From Zygnema cylindricum (lineage: Eukaryota > Streptophyta > Zygnematophyceae > Zygnematales > Zygnemataceae), in NCBI GenBank assembly GCA_037447655.1, contig JBBHKE010001274.1, positions 167,262 through 212,431 of the forward strand: a stretch of 45,170 nt of DNA, given 5' to 3'. This document shows, in pieces, positions 1-11,600 of this stretch (positions are counted from its first letter, which is position 1; each line of letters opens with the position of its first letter). The position numbers and the translations under genes were made by a program. The notes below the pieces were generated by a model. It saw only the letters and a program-made list of their open reading frames with translations, searched no databases and had not been told where the DNA came from.

Positions 1-325
1 GGTCCACGAAGCCCCTGACATATAGAGCTTGCGGCGTTGGGAAGTCTGCCAGCCTGTTAGCCGCTACTCCCTCTGTTCCTCGCTCTTCTCTAATTCCGCC
101 TTCCCTTCTTGCCAAGGAGAAATCCAGCTCCGCGTTTAGCCGGTAACTCATAACTAATCGCCTGGTTGGCCTTTTTCAGTGATTCTTTTTTCTACGGACT
201 CAGGGGAGTCCAGGCTACACAGGGGTGCAGTCAAATTGTCAGTTTGCCTTCTTGGGCAGCAGTGGTTTTGGCTTGAAGTGGGTTAGTTAAATACTATCTA
301 GAGGCTTCCTGTATTCTGTAGTCCA

Positions 326-2704
326 ATGGAGGACACAGAATTGCAGCGGGGGCTACCGGAGCCTAAGAGAGTGAACCAGTTCGATCACCTAGACAACAAT
401 GGCCGATTTGCGCCTCGACCTAAAGAGGAACCGTTCTTCCCTTCCGCCTTAATCTCTTCTCGCTCCTTGTCTCCCTCATCGCCGATTGTCCGACCGTCTG
501 AAGGGTTGCGGCGTTCGAGATATACAGTCCCCGAAGCACCTGGCTTGAATATTGCGGATCTCTTGGGTGTGGTGAGCAGCACGCAGAAGCTGGTTGATTT
601 CGTAGATCTCAGAGTAAGGCTACGGCGGGGGCCGGACCCGTCACGGTAGACTAGGAGACTTTGGAAGAGGAACGTAAGAAGGCCCTTGAACAATAATTGC
701 TCCTCATCCGAGAGGCTATAGGAACGTAAGAAGGCCCTTGAACAATAATTGCTCCTCATCCAGGAGGCTATGCAGAGAGCAAGAGGGATACTTAGTGTAC
801 AGGTCGATTCCCCTAAAAGAACAGGTCCCTCAAGGGAAGTACAACTTCAGGGCCAAGCGACTCCTCTTGCCACACAAACCCTGGAGGCTCACCCGGGACG
901 TAGTAAAGGATCTCCTCTTCAGTGGGTAGGGGGGGAAACAACATGGCCTAACAAAAAGGGAATGGGTGCATATCTACACGGTAACTTGGCAGCTGTGTCC
1001 ATTGAGTTTCCTACCCTTGTCTCGGTGGCGGGGACTTCCACTGTGGAGGCCGTGGTGCAACTTCAACCCGACCAAAGACTACACATTTCTCTCGGATTAT
1101 CCACCCCCCCACCCTCACCACCTCAGACATCCTCTCCTTCTCCATCCGTTTCTCCCGCTGCAGCCTTTCGTAAGTCGCCGGGTACACCTGTTTTACCTTA
1201 CAAATACGACGTGCCGGCCCACTCTCCTCCTCACTGACGATCTCCTTCTTCAAGCGCAAGAACTCCTCCTCCATAGACTTCTAACAGGCAAACCAAGGAA
1301 CAGACACCTTTTCGACCAAGCCCTTTATCGTCTTCTTCTCAATCACCCCGTATTCCTCAAGGACCTCCTGTGATCAAACCTCGACTTCACATCCCATCAG
1401 AGGCGGAAGTTTTCAAGGGAGAACAAGTCTCTCCTGGGTATAGAGGAGCAAATGTTCAGACATCTTTCCCCAAATTGATACTTTCATCTTTTCCCAGAGG
1501 CAAACCAGCTGGAAATACAAATCCATCTGCTAGATATTCCATAGCGGGAACTTCGGCAGCGGGGGGGGGTGGCTTCTCTCACCGGGATGCTCCTTCTAAC
1601 GAAGGAGAAGGAGGCCTCGAGACCAGAGAAGCACATCCAAGGGCCATTTCACCGGTTCAGTTTGTCAGCCCCACCCGACAAGAATCTCCCCAATTCACCC
1701 ACCTTGTGGAGGAGCAAAAAGGAATTGGGGACATCAAGATCTTCACAGGAGATAGCTCAGGGATCGCCTTTTCTGATTTCGAACTGCTATGGAAATCTTT
1801 CACGCAGTCGGAAATAAATAAAGACAGGGGAGGGGCCATCCTGGGGGATTTTGAGACCACACTCTTTCCTATGATGGTGAACTATCTAGCCGGAGGAGCT
1901 TTGGCCAACTATAAGGAACGACAACCCTCTTTGATGGCTCCTAACATCAAGATCTCAGATCCGATACTTCATGCCGAAGCCCTTGACGCAGCCGCTGACT
2001 TCGTTGCTGCCGCAGCAGTCCTTGTGACTGCCACTTTCACCATGGACATGAAACTGCCGGCTCAAGGGAGAGCATATGTTAACCACCTACAGGTTGTACA
2101 CGCCGCTAAGGCTGCTACCTGGATGGTGGCCAACCCAACTCCTTCCACCGCTCTTCTTGACGTTTGGAGACTCCTTGATACAAAAAGAAATGAAACTGCA
2201 ATCAAAGAATTCACGGAATTCCGATGTTTGAAAAATGAGACCCCGCAGACGTTGTTTAATCGCCTCTCGAGCCTCTATCAAAAGACCAAGTTGTCTACAA
2301 TTGACACCCCAACCATGGCCACAAAACATTACGTCGCTGTTCGGAATTCATTTAGACCCACGGGACAGGCAACTCTCGACAATTAGAGTGCCAGTCAAGC
2401 CATCCACGACAAGAATCCCACGGCGCAAGAAATTTCATTGGCTACCATGAAGTTATATGATCATTTTGTAAAAAGCAAGGCCAGAGAAAAGGCTATTATC
2501 GGCAAAGCGCGAGCCAACTTCGCAAGTTTCACAAGGGAATCCTCGCTTACCCAGGAGGAACAAGTAGAACTTCAAGCTTTGCGGAAGCTTAAAGGAAAAC
2601 AGGAAGTCGAGGCACGACCCGAACTTGCAATGGGGGCGGATGAAAAGGTTTACCTGTACAACTGTCTGAACTGAAACCAAACCGGTCATTGGGTGGAAAC
2701 GATG
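326..2704 (+). pseudogene. gag of element G, N-terminal and central part, broken
   Basis: Most of this stretch reads in one frame: an N-terminal segment from an ATG at 326, a proline/serine-rich linker around 1090-1370, and a core of several hundred residues (1370-2386) followed by a basic segment to 2674. The core runs from about KIFTGDSSGIAFSDF and includes a WMVANPT stretch and a segment near LFNRLSSLYQKTKL. This layout, before a zinc knuckle, is what a retrotransposon Gag capsid region shows. In-frame stops (for example TAG at 647-649, TGA at 1235-1237, TAG at 2384-2386, TGA at 2672-2674) and a frame-shifting 52-bp duplication show it is dead. At the end is a ruined zinc knuckle (2663-2704): first Cys and the His are present, the second Cys position is a TGA stop and the last Cys position is Met. 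Confidence 0.7.
669..772 (+). repeat. 52-bp tandem duplication inside gag of element G
   Basis: Two adjacent copies of a 52-bp unit beginning GGAACGTAAGAAGGCCCTTG (669-720 and 721-772), differing only near their ends. Since 52 is not a multiple of three, the duplication shifts the gag reading frame. The unit translates to a charged, probably coiled-coil segment (EERKKALEQ, then a stop). The copies are still nearly identical, so the duplication is fairly recent relative to the other damage. Confidence 0.9.
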
Positions 2705-2879
2705 CCCCAGGAAGCTCAACCCGGAACTCTCTACCACGCAAAAGGAGTTTGAAAAAGAACGGGCAGAGAGGACCAAAAAACAACAGGAACGCAGGCAGGG
2801 AGGAGGAGGAGGGGACCGCACGCCGGTAACAAAATAAACATATAAACCTACTCCCCGCTCCGAAACCGCAAAAATATCT

Positions 2880-3560
2880 CAATGTCAGCTGAGACAAATC
2901 AAACTTCCTAAATTTGATGATGCTCAGATCTCAAATGAATTAATAGGGAAGTACACCACCGAAGGGTCGAAATGTGAAGCTTGTGGGTTCATTGGCCACA
3001 AGGAGGGGCAATGTTTCCGGAAGAATGGGGTCCCAAAAGAAATGATGCAATATGCGTTGTTCACAGGAGAAGGGGAAACCGTCCTTAATCCTCTGCCATT
3101 GCAACTTTTGTATCCCTGGAGACGTCGATCTCCTGAGGAACCGGGACAAAGCAACATGACGCCGGAACACATCATCCAGCAACAAAGCACTCAATTGGCC
3201 GCCATGGCAGTAGAATTGGCCGCTCTCTGTTTGGGGTCAAAAACCCGCACACCTCCACCTATGACGCACCCTCAGAAACTCCATCAACAGAAACAAAAAC
3301 TGCTACGAAAACTAGCGGAGCTGGTACAGCAAACCCCGGCAGGTGGAGATGATGATGACCTCATGGGTTGGGATATCGAGCCTCCGAAGGCTCATCATGC
3401 TCGGACATTCCTGTCGGGAGCTTCGAACGTCGGAATTGGGGACAATCGCAGGCAATTCCGATCTACCACTGCTGCACGAAGAAAGGACAAACAGCCAATG
3501 GAACGAGAGACCACAGTCGCAAAACCACCGGTCTTTTATCCTTCACACCGCGGGTTGTGA
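2880..3560 (+). pseudogene. gag of element G, nucleocapsid part with intact zinc knuckle
   Basis: This stretch reads open in one frame, shifted relative to the upstream gag. It contains one complete zinc knuckle of CX2CX4HX4C form at 2973-3014 (C-EA-C-GFIG-H-KEGQ-C), the RNA-binding signature of retroelement nucleocapsid. Downstream is a glutamine- and lysine-rich segment (QKLHQQKQKLL, about 3275-3310) and an acidic patch GGDDDD. With the ruined knuckle at 2663-2704 the ancestral protein probably had two zinc knuckles. The following 500 bases (3560-4060) hold proline-rich linker sequence in mixed frames and no recognised domain. Confidence 0.75.
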
Positions 3561-4060
3561 TATTGAAGAGCGACATTGGGCTAGGTCTAAAACCAACCCG
3601 TCCTCCTCCTCCGGTTCCAAAGAAACTTCCTCCAGGTTTCGAAAGTTACAAGAAACTACAACCGAGAAAAGAGGTCTCAAACACTTAAACAAATTAGGAA
3701 TGGTTCGATCGATACTTGGTAGAAAGACCAATCGCAGATCCACCAATTACACCTCCAACAAGAAACTCTGGCGCTGAGGATGAAGAAGTAAGGGGGGGGG
3801 GACAGGAGAAATCGGAAGAGGAGGACCCACCCATTTCATCCCCAAAAGCTCAGCCTCCTTGTTCCAAACCGGCGGTTATGTTAGTGCGACACCTGATGCC
3901 CTACGCCTTGACCCACGTCAAAACGCTAACTTCCTCCCACAATTTGTCTGGAGAAATCCTCATTCGCGCACTTGGGGAAGAGATTCACACCAAAAGGGAA
4001 AGGGTAACATTGGCAGAACCACCCAAGACACTCTTCATGTTTGCGTAACCGAAAACTTCT

Positions 4061-4252
4061 ATGGCAGATAGAGAATATAAAACCTTGTCGGTAGCTCTTA
4101 TTCTGAACAGTAGAGGTAATTTTAAACTTAATAGATACGGCGGGTATCAAAATGCCGTGGTGGAAACTGGAGCCCTTCCTAGTCTCATTACCACTTCAAC
4201 ATTGCAGAAAATGCCCGAGGAAATCAGGCCAGAAATCAGTCCTAGTGAAATA
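4061..4252 (+). pseudogene. retropepsin (aspartic protease) of element G, interrupted by copia A
   Basis: Residues NAVVETGALPSLITTSTL match the active-site loop of retropepsins, which normally read (D)TG followed by A and a hydrophobic/small pattern. Here the catalytic aspartate codon is GAA, giving ETG at 4163-4171, so the enzyme would be inactive. The domain is cut at 4252 by the LTR of copia element A and continues in the same frame from 17129 (CLSRVRWEPTVYGIIKAKEI) until a TAG near 17222. Family assignment rests on this motif and on its place between Gag and reverse transcriptase. Confidence 0.65.
4248..4252. repeat. Left target-site duplication of copia element A (AAATA)
   Basis: AAATA directly precedes the LTR end TGAAAC at 4253. 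The same five bases directly follow the other LTR end CTACA at 17124-17128. A 5-bp duplication is the expected integrase footprint for Ty1/copia elements and fixes both ends of element A. Confidence 0.9.
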
Positions 4253-5300
4253 TGAAACTCTGAGACCTCCATAAGTCCTCAGAGTGGACAGCTTCCAAGA
4301 AGCCTCTAGGATAACCCTGACCCCTTTGTGTTTCTGCAAAAATAACTGCCACTCTGACAGACAACAACTCTGACCAACTTCACCCAAGTGAAGACAAGAC
4401 TCCCCTGAGTCGATAGCAAAAATAATCTCTGAATTTGCTCCCCTGAGCAGTAAGTTATAGAGGGTCAAAGTTGACCTTTTGTACAGAAGCTCTCTGGGAG
4501 AGAGGGTCCTATCTCCTAATTTTTCTAAGTCCTATCTCTCTCACAGACTCTATCTACTGATGTACGGAACCAATCAGAATTGAGTTCCGTACGCAAAAGT
4601 ACAGCTGCCGGTGTACTTTAGGTACGGACATTGTACGACAAGGCCTAAATGTCGACACATGTCATATCCGGATTTGATGCCATAATCTCCGGGGATTCCA
4701 CGATCCAACGAAATTTCGCCACGCGTCATCCGATGTGGCGATGGCCACAAACCGCCGAAAACTTCCTCCGCGATCTCGGCGCTAATTGCGGCCGTCCGAT
4801 TAGAATCTAATTTAATCGTAGCCGTAATAAATACATGTGCGGTATTTGTTTCATTTACGAAACAAATGCGCGGTATTGATTTATAGTCCGTACCGTAATC
4901 CGTACATTATATATTACCGGATCTATGTATCCCGTAATCTATTATAGTTTAATGAATAATCGTACGTATACATATTTAAATAACTATCAAACTATGAACT
5001 ACGTATCATGACTCCTAGACTTAACGGCTAAGGCTACCGGCTATTCCCTATTTGCCGGCCGGTAGGTACAAGGATCAATTCCTGCCAGCGGCACATACCT
5101 TTTAAATAAATAAACCCGAACTAATATAAATTTCCCGTAAACCTCAGGATAGCCTAGGTAGCCATGGCTCTAGCTTCCTCTCCGATTTCTCAGTGACTGC
5201 GACAAGTTTGAGAGTTGGAGAGAGAAGTTAGAGGTAGACTGCCTCGGCTTCTTTCTTTCTATTCAGACCTAGAAAATACTTAAAACCATTAATTTCTACA
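4253..5300 (-). repeat. 3' LTR of copia element A
   Basis: 1048 bp. On the minus strand it begins TGTAGAAA and ends GAGTTTCA, the TG...CA ends expected of LTRs. It pairs with 16077-17123: both carry ACTTAAAACC near the coding-strand start and the CTTCTTTCTTTCTATTC run, where element B's LTRs differ. A GC-rich hairpin lies at 5053-5093. The small open frames on either strand inside the LTR are not taken as genes. Confidence 0.93.
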
Positions 5301-5315
5301 CTCCCCTTATTTTCT
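5301..5315 (-). promoter_or_regulatory. Polypurine tract of copia element A
   Basis: On the minus strand AGAAAATAAGGGGAG lies directly upstream of the 3' LTR start TGTAGAAA. This is the expected position and composition of the primer for plus-strand DNA synthesis in LTR retrotransposons. The same tract is present in element B at 8614-8628. Confidence 0.85.
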
Positions 5316-6876
5316 AGTCAGTCTTTAATTTCAGACCAAACTTCTCCCTGCCGAAAATTAGCTTAGGGGAAGGCACAGGTTTGGTCATCATATCTGCTAC
5401 CATCTCACTATCTGGTCGGTACTCTAAACAGATTATTTTATTTTCTACTTTCTCTCTAACAAAGCAGAGTCTAATGTCCATGTGTTTAGCTTTAAAATGA
5501 TGTTTAGGATTGGCAGAAATAGCGATTGCTGCTTGATTATCACAAAATATTTTCTGCACACCACTTTTAAGATGACCAAGTTCACCAAGTAAAGACTTGA
5601 CCCACATCAATTCTTTTACAGCAAAGCAAGAGGCCATATACTCAGCCTCTATGGTGGACTGAGCAATGACCTTTTGCTGTTTGCTACTCCAACAGCAAGC
5701 CCCATCACCCACATATAGTACATATCCAAAAGTGCATCTCCTCATCGGAGCATCACCATAACTAGCATCACTCCAAGTAGTGATGTCAGTATTCTCCCCA
5801 CCCAAATGCAACCATAGATTCCTAGTTCCTATCAAGTATCTAAGAACTCTCTTAGCTGCCTCCCAATCCTTCTTAGTGGGAGCATTTAGACTTCTACTCA
5901 GCACTCCTACAGCTGCAGCTAAATCCGGTCGGGTACAATTCATAAAATAGATTAGACTTCCCACTACTTGCCTGTAAGGAATAGTCTGCATGAACTTCTG
6001 TTCTTCAGGAGATAATTCCTCGTCTAAGACTATGACTCCTCCTTCCTCACTCCCCTCACTTCCCTTCTTCAACTCCATTGGAGTTGTACAACTATTAGCT
6101 TTATCCATTTGAAATTTTTCAAGCATGTTCCCTATTGCTTCCTTTTGAGTCAATCTTATAATTTTTCTTTTTCGGTCTCTCTCTACTTGAATTCCCAAAA
6201 TATATTTTGCTTTCCCCATATCCTTCATTTCAAATCTCCCCTTAAGATCGGTTTTCAGTTTATTAATTTTTTCCATTGATTTACTTAAAACAAGCAAATC
6301 ATCAACATAAATTGCAATAAATATAAAACCTTCCTCATCTTCGAAAACATAGATTGAGTGATCTGAGCTGATCCGAATATATCCTAGACCGGTAAGAAAC
6401 TCATCAAGCTTCTTATTCCACTGTCGAGGCGCCTGTTTCAAACCATAAAGAGATTTAATCAGCCGGCATACCTTACTCTCCTCTCCTTCTTCCACAAACC
6501 CTTCGGGTTGTCGCATGAAGATCTCCTCTTCCAATTCTCCATGCAAAAAGGCTGTTTTGATGTCCATCTGGTGCACTTCCATGTCTTCCGCCGCTGCTAA
6601 ACTGAGAAGTATGCGGACGGAGGGAAATCTGACCACCGGGGCAAAGGTTTCCTCGTAGTCAATTCCTTCCTTTTGTGTAAATCCCTTTGCCACTAGTCGG
6701 GCCTTGTAGCGCTCGATTGTGTTATCTGGGTTCAGTTTTAATTTAAAAACCCACTTACAACCGATTGGTTTTCGGTTAGGTGGACAATCCACCAGCTCCC
6801 AAGTATTGGCTGCCATAATTGAGGCCATCTCTTCATTGATGGCTGTCTTCCACCGATTTCTTTCTGGACAAGTCAT
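5314..6876 (-). pseudogene. Reverse transcriptase and RNase H region of copia element A
   Basis: An open stretch of 520 codons, nearly identical to the C-terminal third of element B's polyprotein. It contains the copia reverse transcriptase block (GCKWVFKLKLN, then QMDIKTAFLHG, then the catalytic AIYVDDLL) and RNase H residues (TTWSDASYGD, then STIEAEYMAS, then CDNQAAIAIS). Known role: copying the element's RNA into DNA and removing the RNA template. Although this part is open, it is separated from its gag and integrase by element B and by upstream stops, so it is treated as part of a dead gene. Differences from B cluster towards the 3' LTR; the middle is almost identical. Confidence 0.85.
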
Positions 6877-6925
6877 CGCCTCTCCATAAGTTTGAGGTTC
6901 ATCTTGATGTTACCTTGTTGTTAAC

Positions 6926-7577
6926 CTATTTTTCTTGCAGTCTTTTACTACTTCTCCTTCCCCCTTCAAAATTTGAGGCCGGAATAGATGATTCTCGTGG
7001 ATTCTTTCGAACAAACTCGGTTTCTCCCCTATCCCTTGATTCCGAATCAATTTCCACCACGTCTTCCACTTCGAGTAGAGTTGTCACTGGAGTTTCCACA
7101 GCCGAGTCCTTTTCGGTCTGATTTGTTCCTGCAAGAGTGTCATCTTCTCTAAAACCTGGATAGTTAGGAAGCTCAAAATCATCGGAATTTTCTGACTCAA
7201 ATCTGATTTTTACTGACTTCGTATATTTGAAGGGATCCACAGACTTTCCTTCATCCATAACTACTAGATGCTTTACTAAGATTATATCTTCCCTTTTTAG
7301 ATCATAAACTCTATATCCTTTAACATCTTCATCATATCCTAATAAGTTTCCCGGTTTTCCTTTAGGATCTAGCTTCCAATTGGACCGATCAGTATCTAGA
7401 CTGAACACTTGACTGCCGAAAACCTTTAAATGAGATAAGTCTTGTTTCCGGCCTGTCCATCTCTCATAAGGTGTTTGATCTTTTATAGCTGAAGTAAGAA
7501 CTCTATTTTTGAGGTAATTAGCACAGTTCATTGCTTCTGCCCAAAACCTTTTTCCTATCTTCTTATCCGACAACATA
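6926..7577 (-). pseudogene. Integrase C-terminal region of copia element A, left of the B insertion
   Basis: Reads MLSDKKIGKRFWAEAMNCAN onward, matching element B's integrase C-terminal part and the linker to reverse transcriptase (KVFGSQVFSLDTDRSNWKLD, then GYDEDVKGYRVYDLK). The open frame seems to start with MEVSEF, but those residues are the end of element B's LTR at 7578 and not native. A small deletion near 6916 removes residues present in B at the end of this block and shifts the frame before the reverse transcriptase part. The matching N-terminal part of the integrase is at 14014-14330. Confidence 0.85.
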
Positions 7578-8613
7578 TGAAACTCTGAGACCTCCATAAG
7601 TCCTCAGAGTGGACAGCTTCCAAGAAGCCTCTAGGATAATCCTGACCCCTTTGTGTTTAAGCAAAAATAACTGCCACCCTGGCAGACAAAAACTCTGACC
7701 AACTTCACCCCTGTGAAGACAAGACTCCCCTGAGTCGATAGCAAAAAGAATCTCTGAATTTGCTCCCCTGAGCAGTAAGTTATGGAGGGTCAAAGTTGAC
7801 CTTTTGTACAGAAGCTCTCTGGGAGAGAGGGTCCTATCTTCTAATTTTTCTAAGTCCTATCTCTCTCACAGACTCTATCTACTGATGTACGGAACCAATC
7901 AGAATTGAGTTCCGTACGCAAAAGTACAGCTGCCGATGTACTTTATGTACGGACATTGTACGACATGGCCAAAATGTCGACACATGTCAAATCCGGATTC
8001 AGTGCCATAATCTCCGGAGTTTCCACAATCCAACGGAATTTTGCCACGCGTCATCCGATGTGGCGATGGCCACAAACCGCCGAAATCTTCCTCCGCGATC
8101 TCGGCGCTAATCCCGGCCGTCCGATTAAATTCGGCTTTAATCGTAGCCGTAATAAATACATGCGCGGTATTTGTTTCATTTACGAAACAAATGCGCGGTA
8201 CTGATTTATGTCCGTACCGTAAGTCATACATTACATATTACTGGATCTATGTATCCCGTAATTAATTCTAGTTAAATGGTTTATCGCTTGTATACATATA
8301 TAAATAATTATCAAACTATATGCTAGGTAACACTACGGCTAAGGCTACCGGCTACATTGTGTCTGCCGGCCGGCAGGTACAAGGATCAAATCCTGCCGCC
8401 GGCACATACATTTTAATTAAATATATAAACCCTAATATAAAATTCCCGTAAACCTCAGGATAGCCAAGGTAGCCATGGCTCTAGCTTCCTCTCCAATTTC
8501 TCAGTGACTGCGACAAGTTTGAGAGTTGGAGAGAGAAGTTAGAGATAGACTGCCTCGACTTCTATATTTCTTTTCAGACCTAGAAAATACTAATAAAACC
8601 ATTAGTTTCTACA
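7578..8613 (-). repeat. 3' LTR of copia element B
   Basis: 1036 bp, TG...CA ends on the minus strand. It lacks 13 bp present in its partner LTR near 13722-13734 and otherwise differs from it by only a few bases. A GC-rich hairpin lies at 8364-8404. The left junction at 7577/7578 joins element A's integrase. Confidence 0.95.
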
Positions 8614-8628
8614 CTCCCCTTATTTTCT
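8614..8628 (-). promoter_or_regulatory. Polypurine tract of copia element B
   Basis: Minus-strand AGAAAATAAGGGGAG, ending exactly at the 3' LTR start. Known role in this family: the RNase H-resistant primer for plus-strand DNA synthesis. Confidence 0.87.
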
Positions 8629-8643
8629 AGTCAATCTTTAATT

Positions 8644-11600
8644 TCAGACCACACTTCTCCTTGCAAAAATTAGCTTAGGGGAAGGCACAGGTTTGGTCAT
8701 CATATCTGCTACCATCTCACTATCTGGTCTGTACTCTAAACTGATTATTTTGTTTTCTACTTTCTCTCTAACAAAGCTGAGTCTGATGTCCATGTGTTTG
8801 GCTTTAAAATGGTTTTTAGGATTGGCAGAAATAGCGATTGCTGCCTGATTATCACAAAATATTTTCTGCACACCACTCTTAAGGTGACCAAGCTCACCAA
8901 GCAAAGACTTGACCCACATCAATTCTTTTACAGCAGAGCAAGAGGCCATATACTCAGCCTCCATGGTGGACTGAGCAATAACCTTTTGCTGTTTGCTACT
9001 CCAACAGCAAGCCCCATCACCCACATATAATACATATCCAGAAGTACATCTCCTCATCGGAGCATCACCATAACTGGCATCACTCCAAGTAGTGATGTCA
9101 GTATTCTCCCCACCCAAATGCAACCATAGATCTCTAGTTCCTACCAAGTATCTAAGGACTCTCTTAGCTGCCTCCCAATCCTTCTTAGTGGGGGCATTTA
9201 GACTTCTACTCAGCACTCCTACAGCTGCAGCTAAATCCGGCCGGGTACAATTCATAAAATAGATTAGACTTCCCACTACTTGCCTGTAAGGAATAGTCTG
9301 CATGAACTTCTGTTCTTCAGGAGATAATTCCTCGTCTAAGACTATGACTCCTCCTTCCTCACTCCCCTCACTTCCCTTCTTCAACTCCATTCGAGTTGTA
9401 CAACTATTAGCTTTATCCATTTGAAATTTTTCAAGCATGTTCCCTATTGCTTCCTTTTGAGTCAATCTTATAATTTTTCTTTTTCGGTCTCTCTCTACTT
9501 GAATTCCCAAAATATATTTTGCTTCCCCCATATCCTTCATTTCAAATCTCCCCTTAAGATCGGTTTTCAGTTTATTAATTTTTTCCATTGATTTACTTAA
9601 AACAAGCAAATCATCAACATAAATTGCAATAAATATAAAACCTTCCTCATCTTCGAAAACATAGATTGAGTGATCTGAGCTGATCCGAATATATCCTAGA
9701 CCGGTAAGAAACTCATCAAGCTTCTTATTCCACTGTCGGGGCGCCTGTTTCAAACCATAAAGAGATTTAATCAGCCGGCATACCTTACTCTCCTCTCCTT
9801 CTTCCACAAACCCTTCGGGTTGTCGCATGAAGATCTCCTCTTCTAATTCTCCATGCAAAAAGGCTGTTTTGATGTCCATCTGGTGCACTTCCATGTCTTC
9901 CGCCGCTGCTAAACTGAGAAGTATGCGGACGGAGGGAAATCTGACCACCGGGGCAAAGGTTTCCTCGTAGTCAATTCCTTCCTTTTGTGTAAATCCCTTT
10001 GCCACTAATCTGGCCTTGTAGCGCTCGATTGTGTTATCTGGGTTCAGTTTCAGTTTGAAAACCCACTTACAACCGATTGGTTTTCGGTTAGGTGGACAGT
10101 CCACCAGCTCCCAAGTATCGGCTGCCATGATTGAAGCCATCTCCTCATTGATGGCTGTCTTCCACCGGTTTCTTTCTGGACAAGTCATCGCCTCTCGATA
10201 AGTTTGAGGTTCATCTTGATGAGATAGTTTAGTTACCTTGTTATTAACCTGTTTTTCTTGCAGTCTTTTGCTACTTCTCCTCCCTCCCTCAAAATCTGAG
10301 GCCGGAATAGATGGTTCTCGTGGATTCTTTCGAACAAACTCGGCTTCTCCCCTATCCCTTGATTCCGAATCAATTTCCACCACGTCTTCCGCTTCGAGTA
10401 GAGTTGTCACTGGAGTTTCCACAGCCGAGTCCTTTTCGGTCTGATTTGTTCCTGCAAGAATGTCATCGTCTCTAAAACCTGGATAGTTAGGAAGCTCAAA
10501 GTCATCAGAATTTTCTAACTCAAATCTGATTTTTACTGACTTTGTATATTTGAAGGGATCCACAGACTTTCCTTCATCCATAACTACTAGATGCTTTACT
10601 AAGATTATATCTTCTCTTTTTAGATCATAAACTCTATATCCTTTAACATCCTCATCATATCCTAATAAGTATCCCGGTTTTCCTTTAGGATCTAGCTTCC
10701 AATTGGACCGATCAGTATCTAGACTGAATACTTGACTGCCGAAAACCTTTAAATGAGATAAGTCTGGTTTCCGGCCTGTCCATCTCTCATAAGGTGTTTG
10801 ATCTTTTATAGCTGAAGTAAGAACTCTATTTTTGAGGTAATTAGCACAGTTCATTGCTTCTGCCCAAAACCTTTTTCCTATCTTCTTATCCGACAACATA
10901 CTTCTAGCACTATCACTTAGTGTTCTATTTAACCTTTCAGCTACCCCATTCTGTTCAGGATTTTCTGGCACTGTCTTTTGGTGTTGAACCCCATCTTCCC
11001 TCAAAAAATCCTCAAACTGGTTAGAAGTATACTCTCCACCATTGTCACTCCTTACTCTCTTGATTGGAGTTTCATGGAGTTTTTCGCTCCATGCTTTATA
11101 TTGTCTAAAACAGTCCTCAGCTTCTGACTTGTTTTTCAAAAAATATACTCGGGAATACCGAGACCAATCATCAGTTTTAGTCATCATAAATCTCTTCCCC
11201 CCCGGTGAGGGCACTCTAGCCGGTCCCCAAATATCTGTGTGTACTAGATCTAGAAGTTTTTCTCCCTTGTAGGTGGCTGTTTTTGGAAAGGGTAATCTGT
11301 GTGCTTTACCTTGAGCACACCCACTACAATCACTTATATCATCACTCTCACTGAACTGAATCCCTTCCACCACTCCCATCTTTTTCATCTCTCTTAACTT
11401 ATCTAGATTCACATGCCCAAGCCTCTTATGCCACATCATAATATCATGAACACCAGCATAATAAAGTTTCTTCGTTTCATTACTTAAGATCAGCCTAAAC
11501 ATCCCATGGCTACCTTTCTCAGCAATGAAATAGACATCCTCCTCAAAACTAGCAGTAAAGACTCCTTCCCTAGTGCTAGTGAAAAAACCCTTATCATCTA

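Larger units (their letters stand above)
1..4252 (+). mobile_element. 5' half of a decayed Ty3/gypsy-like retrotransposon carrying a methyltransferase (element G)
   Basis: Seen: a plus-strand gag reading frame with stops, a zinc knuckle of CX2CX4HX4C form, and the start of a retropepsin domain that breaks off at 4252 exactly where a copia LTR begins. The same protease frame resumes at 17129, so this is the left half of one element split by the insertion of copia element A. The right half (17124 to about 20100) holds the methyltransferase, reverse transcriptase and the start of RNase H. No 5' LTR is recognised, because no matching 3' LTR lies in the window to compare with. The first 325 bases are probably leader or LTR but show nothing diagnostic. 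The Ty3/gypsy assignment comes from the reverse transcriptase sequence; the left boundary is unknown. Confidence 0.8.

Noticed and set aside
1-325. Possible 5' LTR of element G
   Set aside because: No second LTR copy in the window for comparison and no clear TG...CA boundary or primer site.
669-772. Direct repeat as a possible CRISPR-like or LTR structure
   Set aside because: Only two adjacent units with no spacers, within gag.
7899-8231. 110-codon minus-strand frame (and the copy at 13286-13618, plus overlapping plus-strand frames)
   Set aside because: Lies wholly in the copia LTRs and is present only because the LTRs are duplicated; no domain or start context supports a gene.
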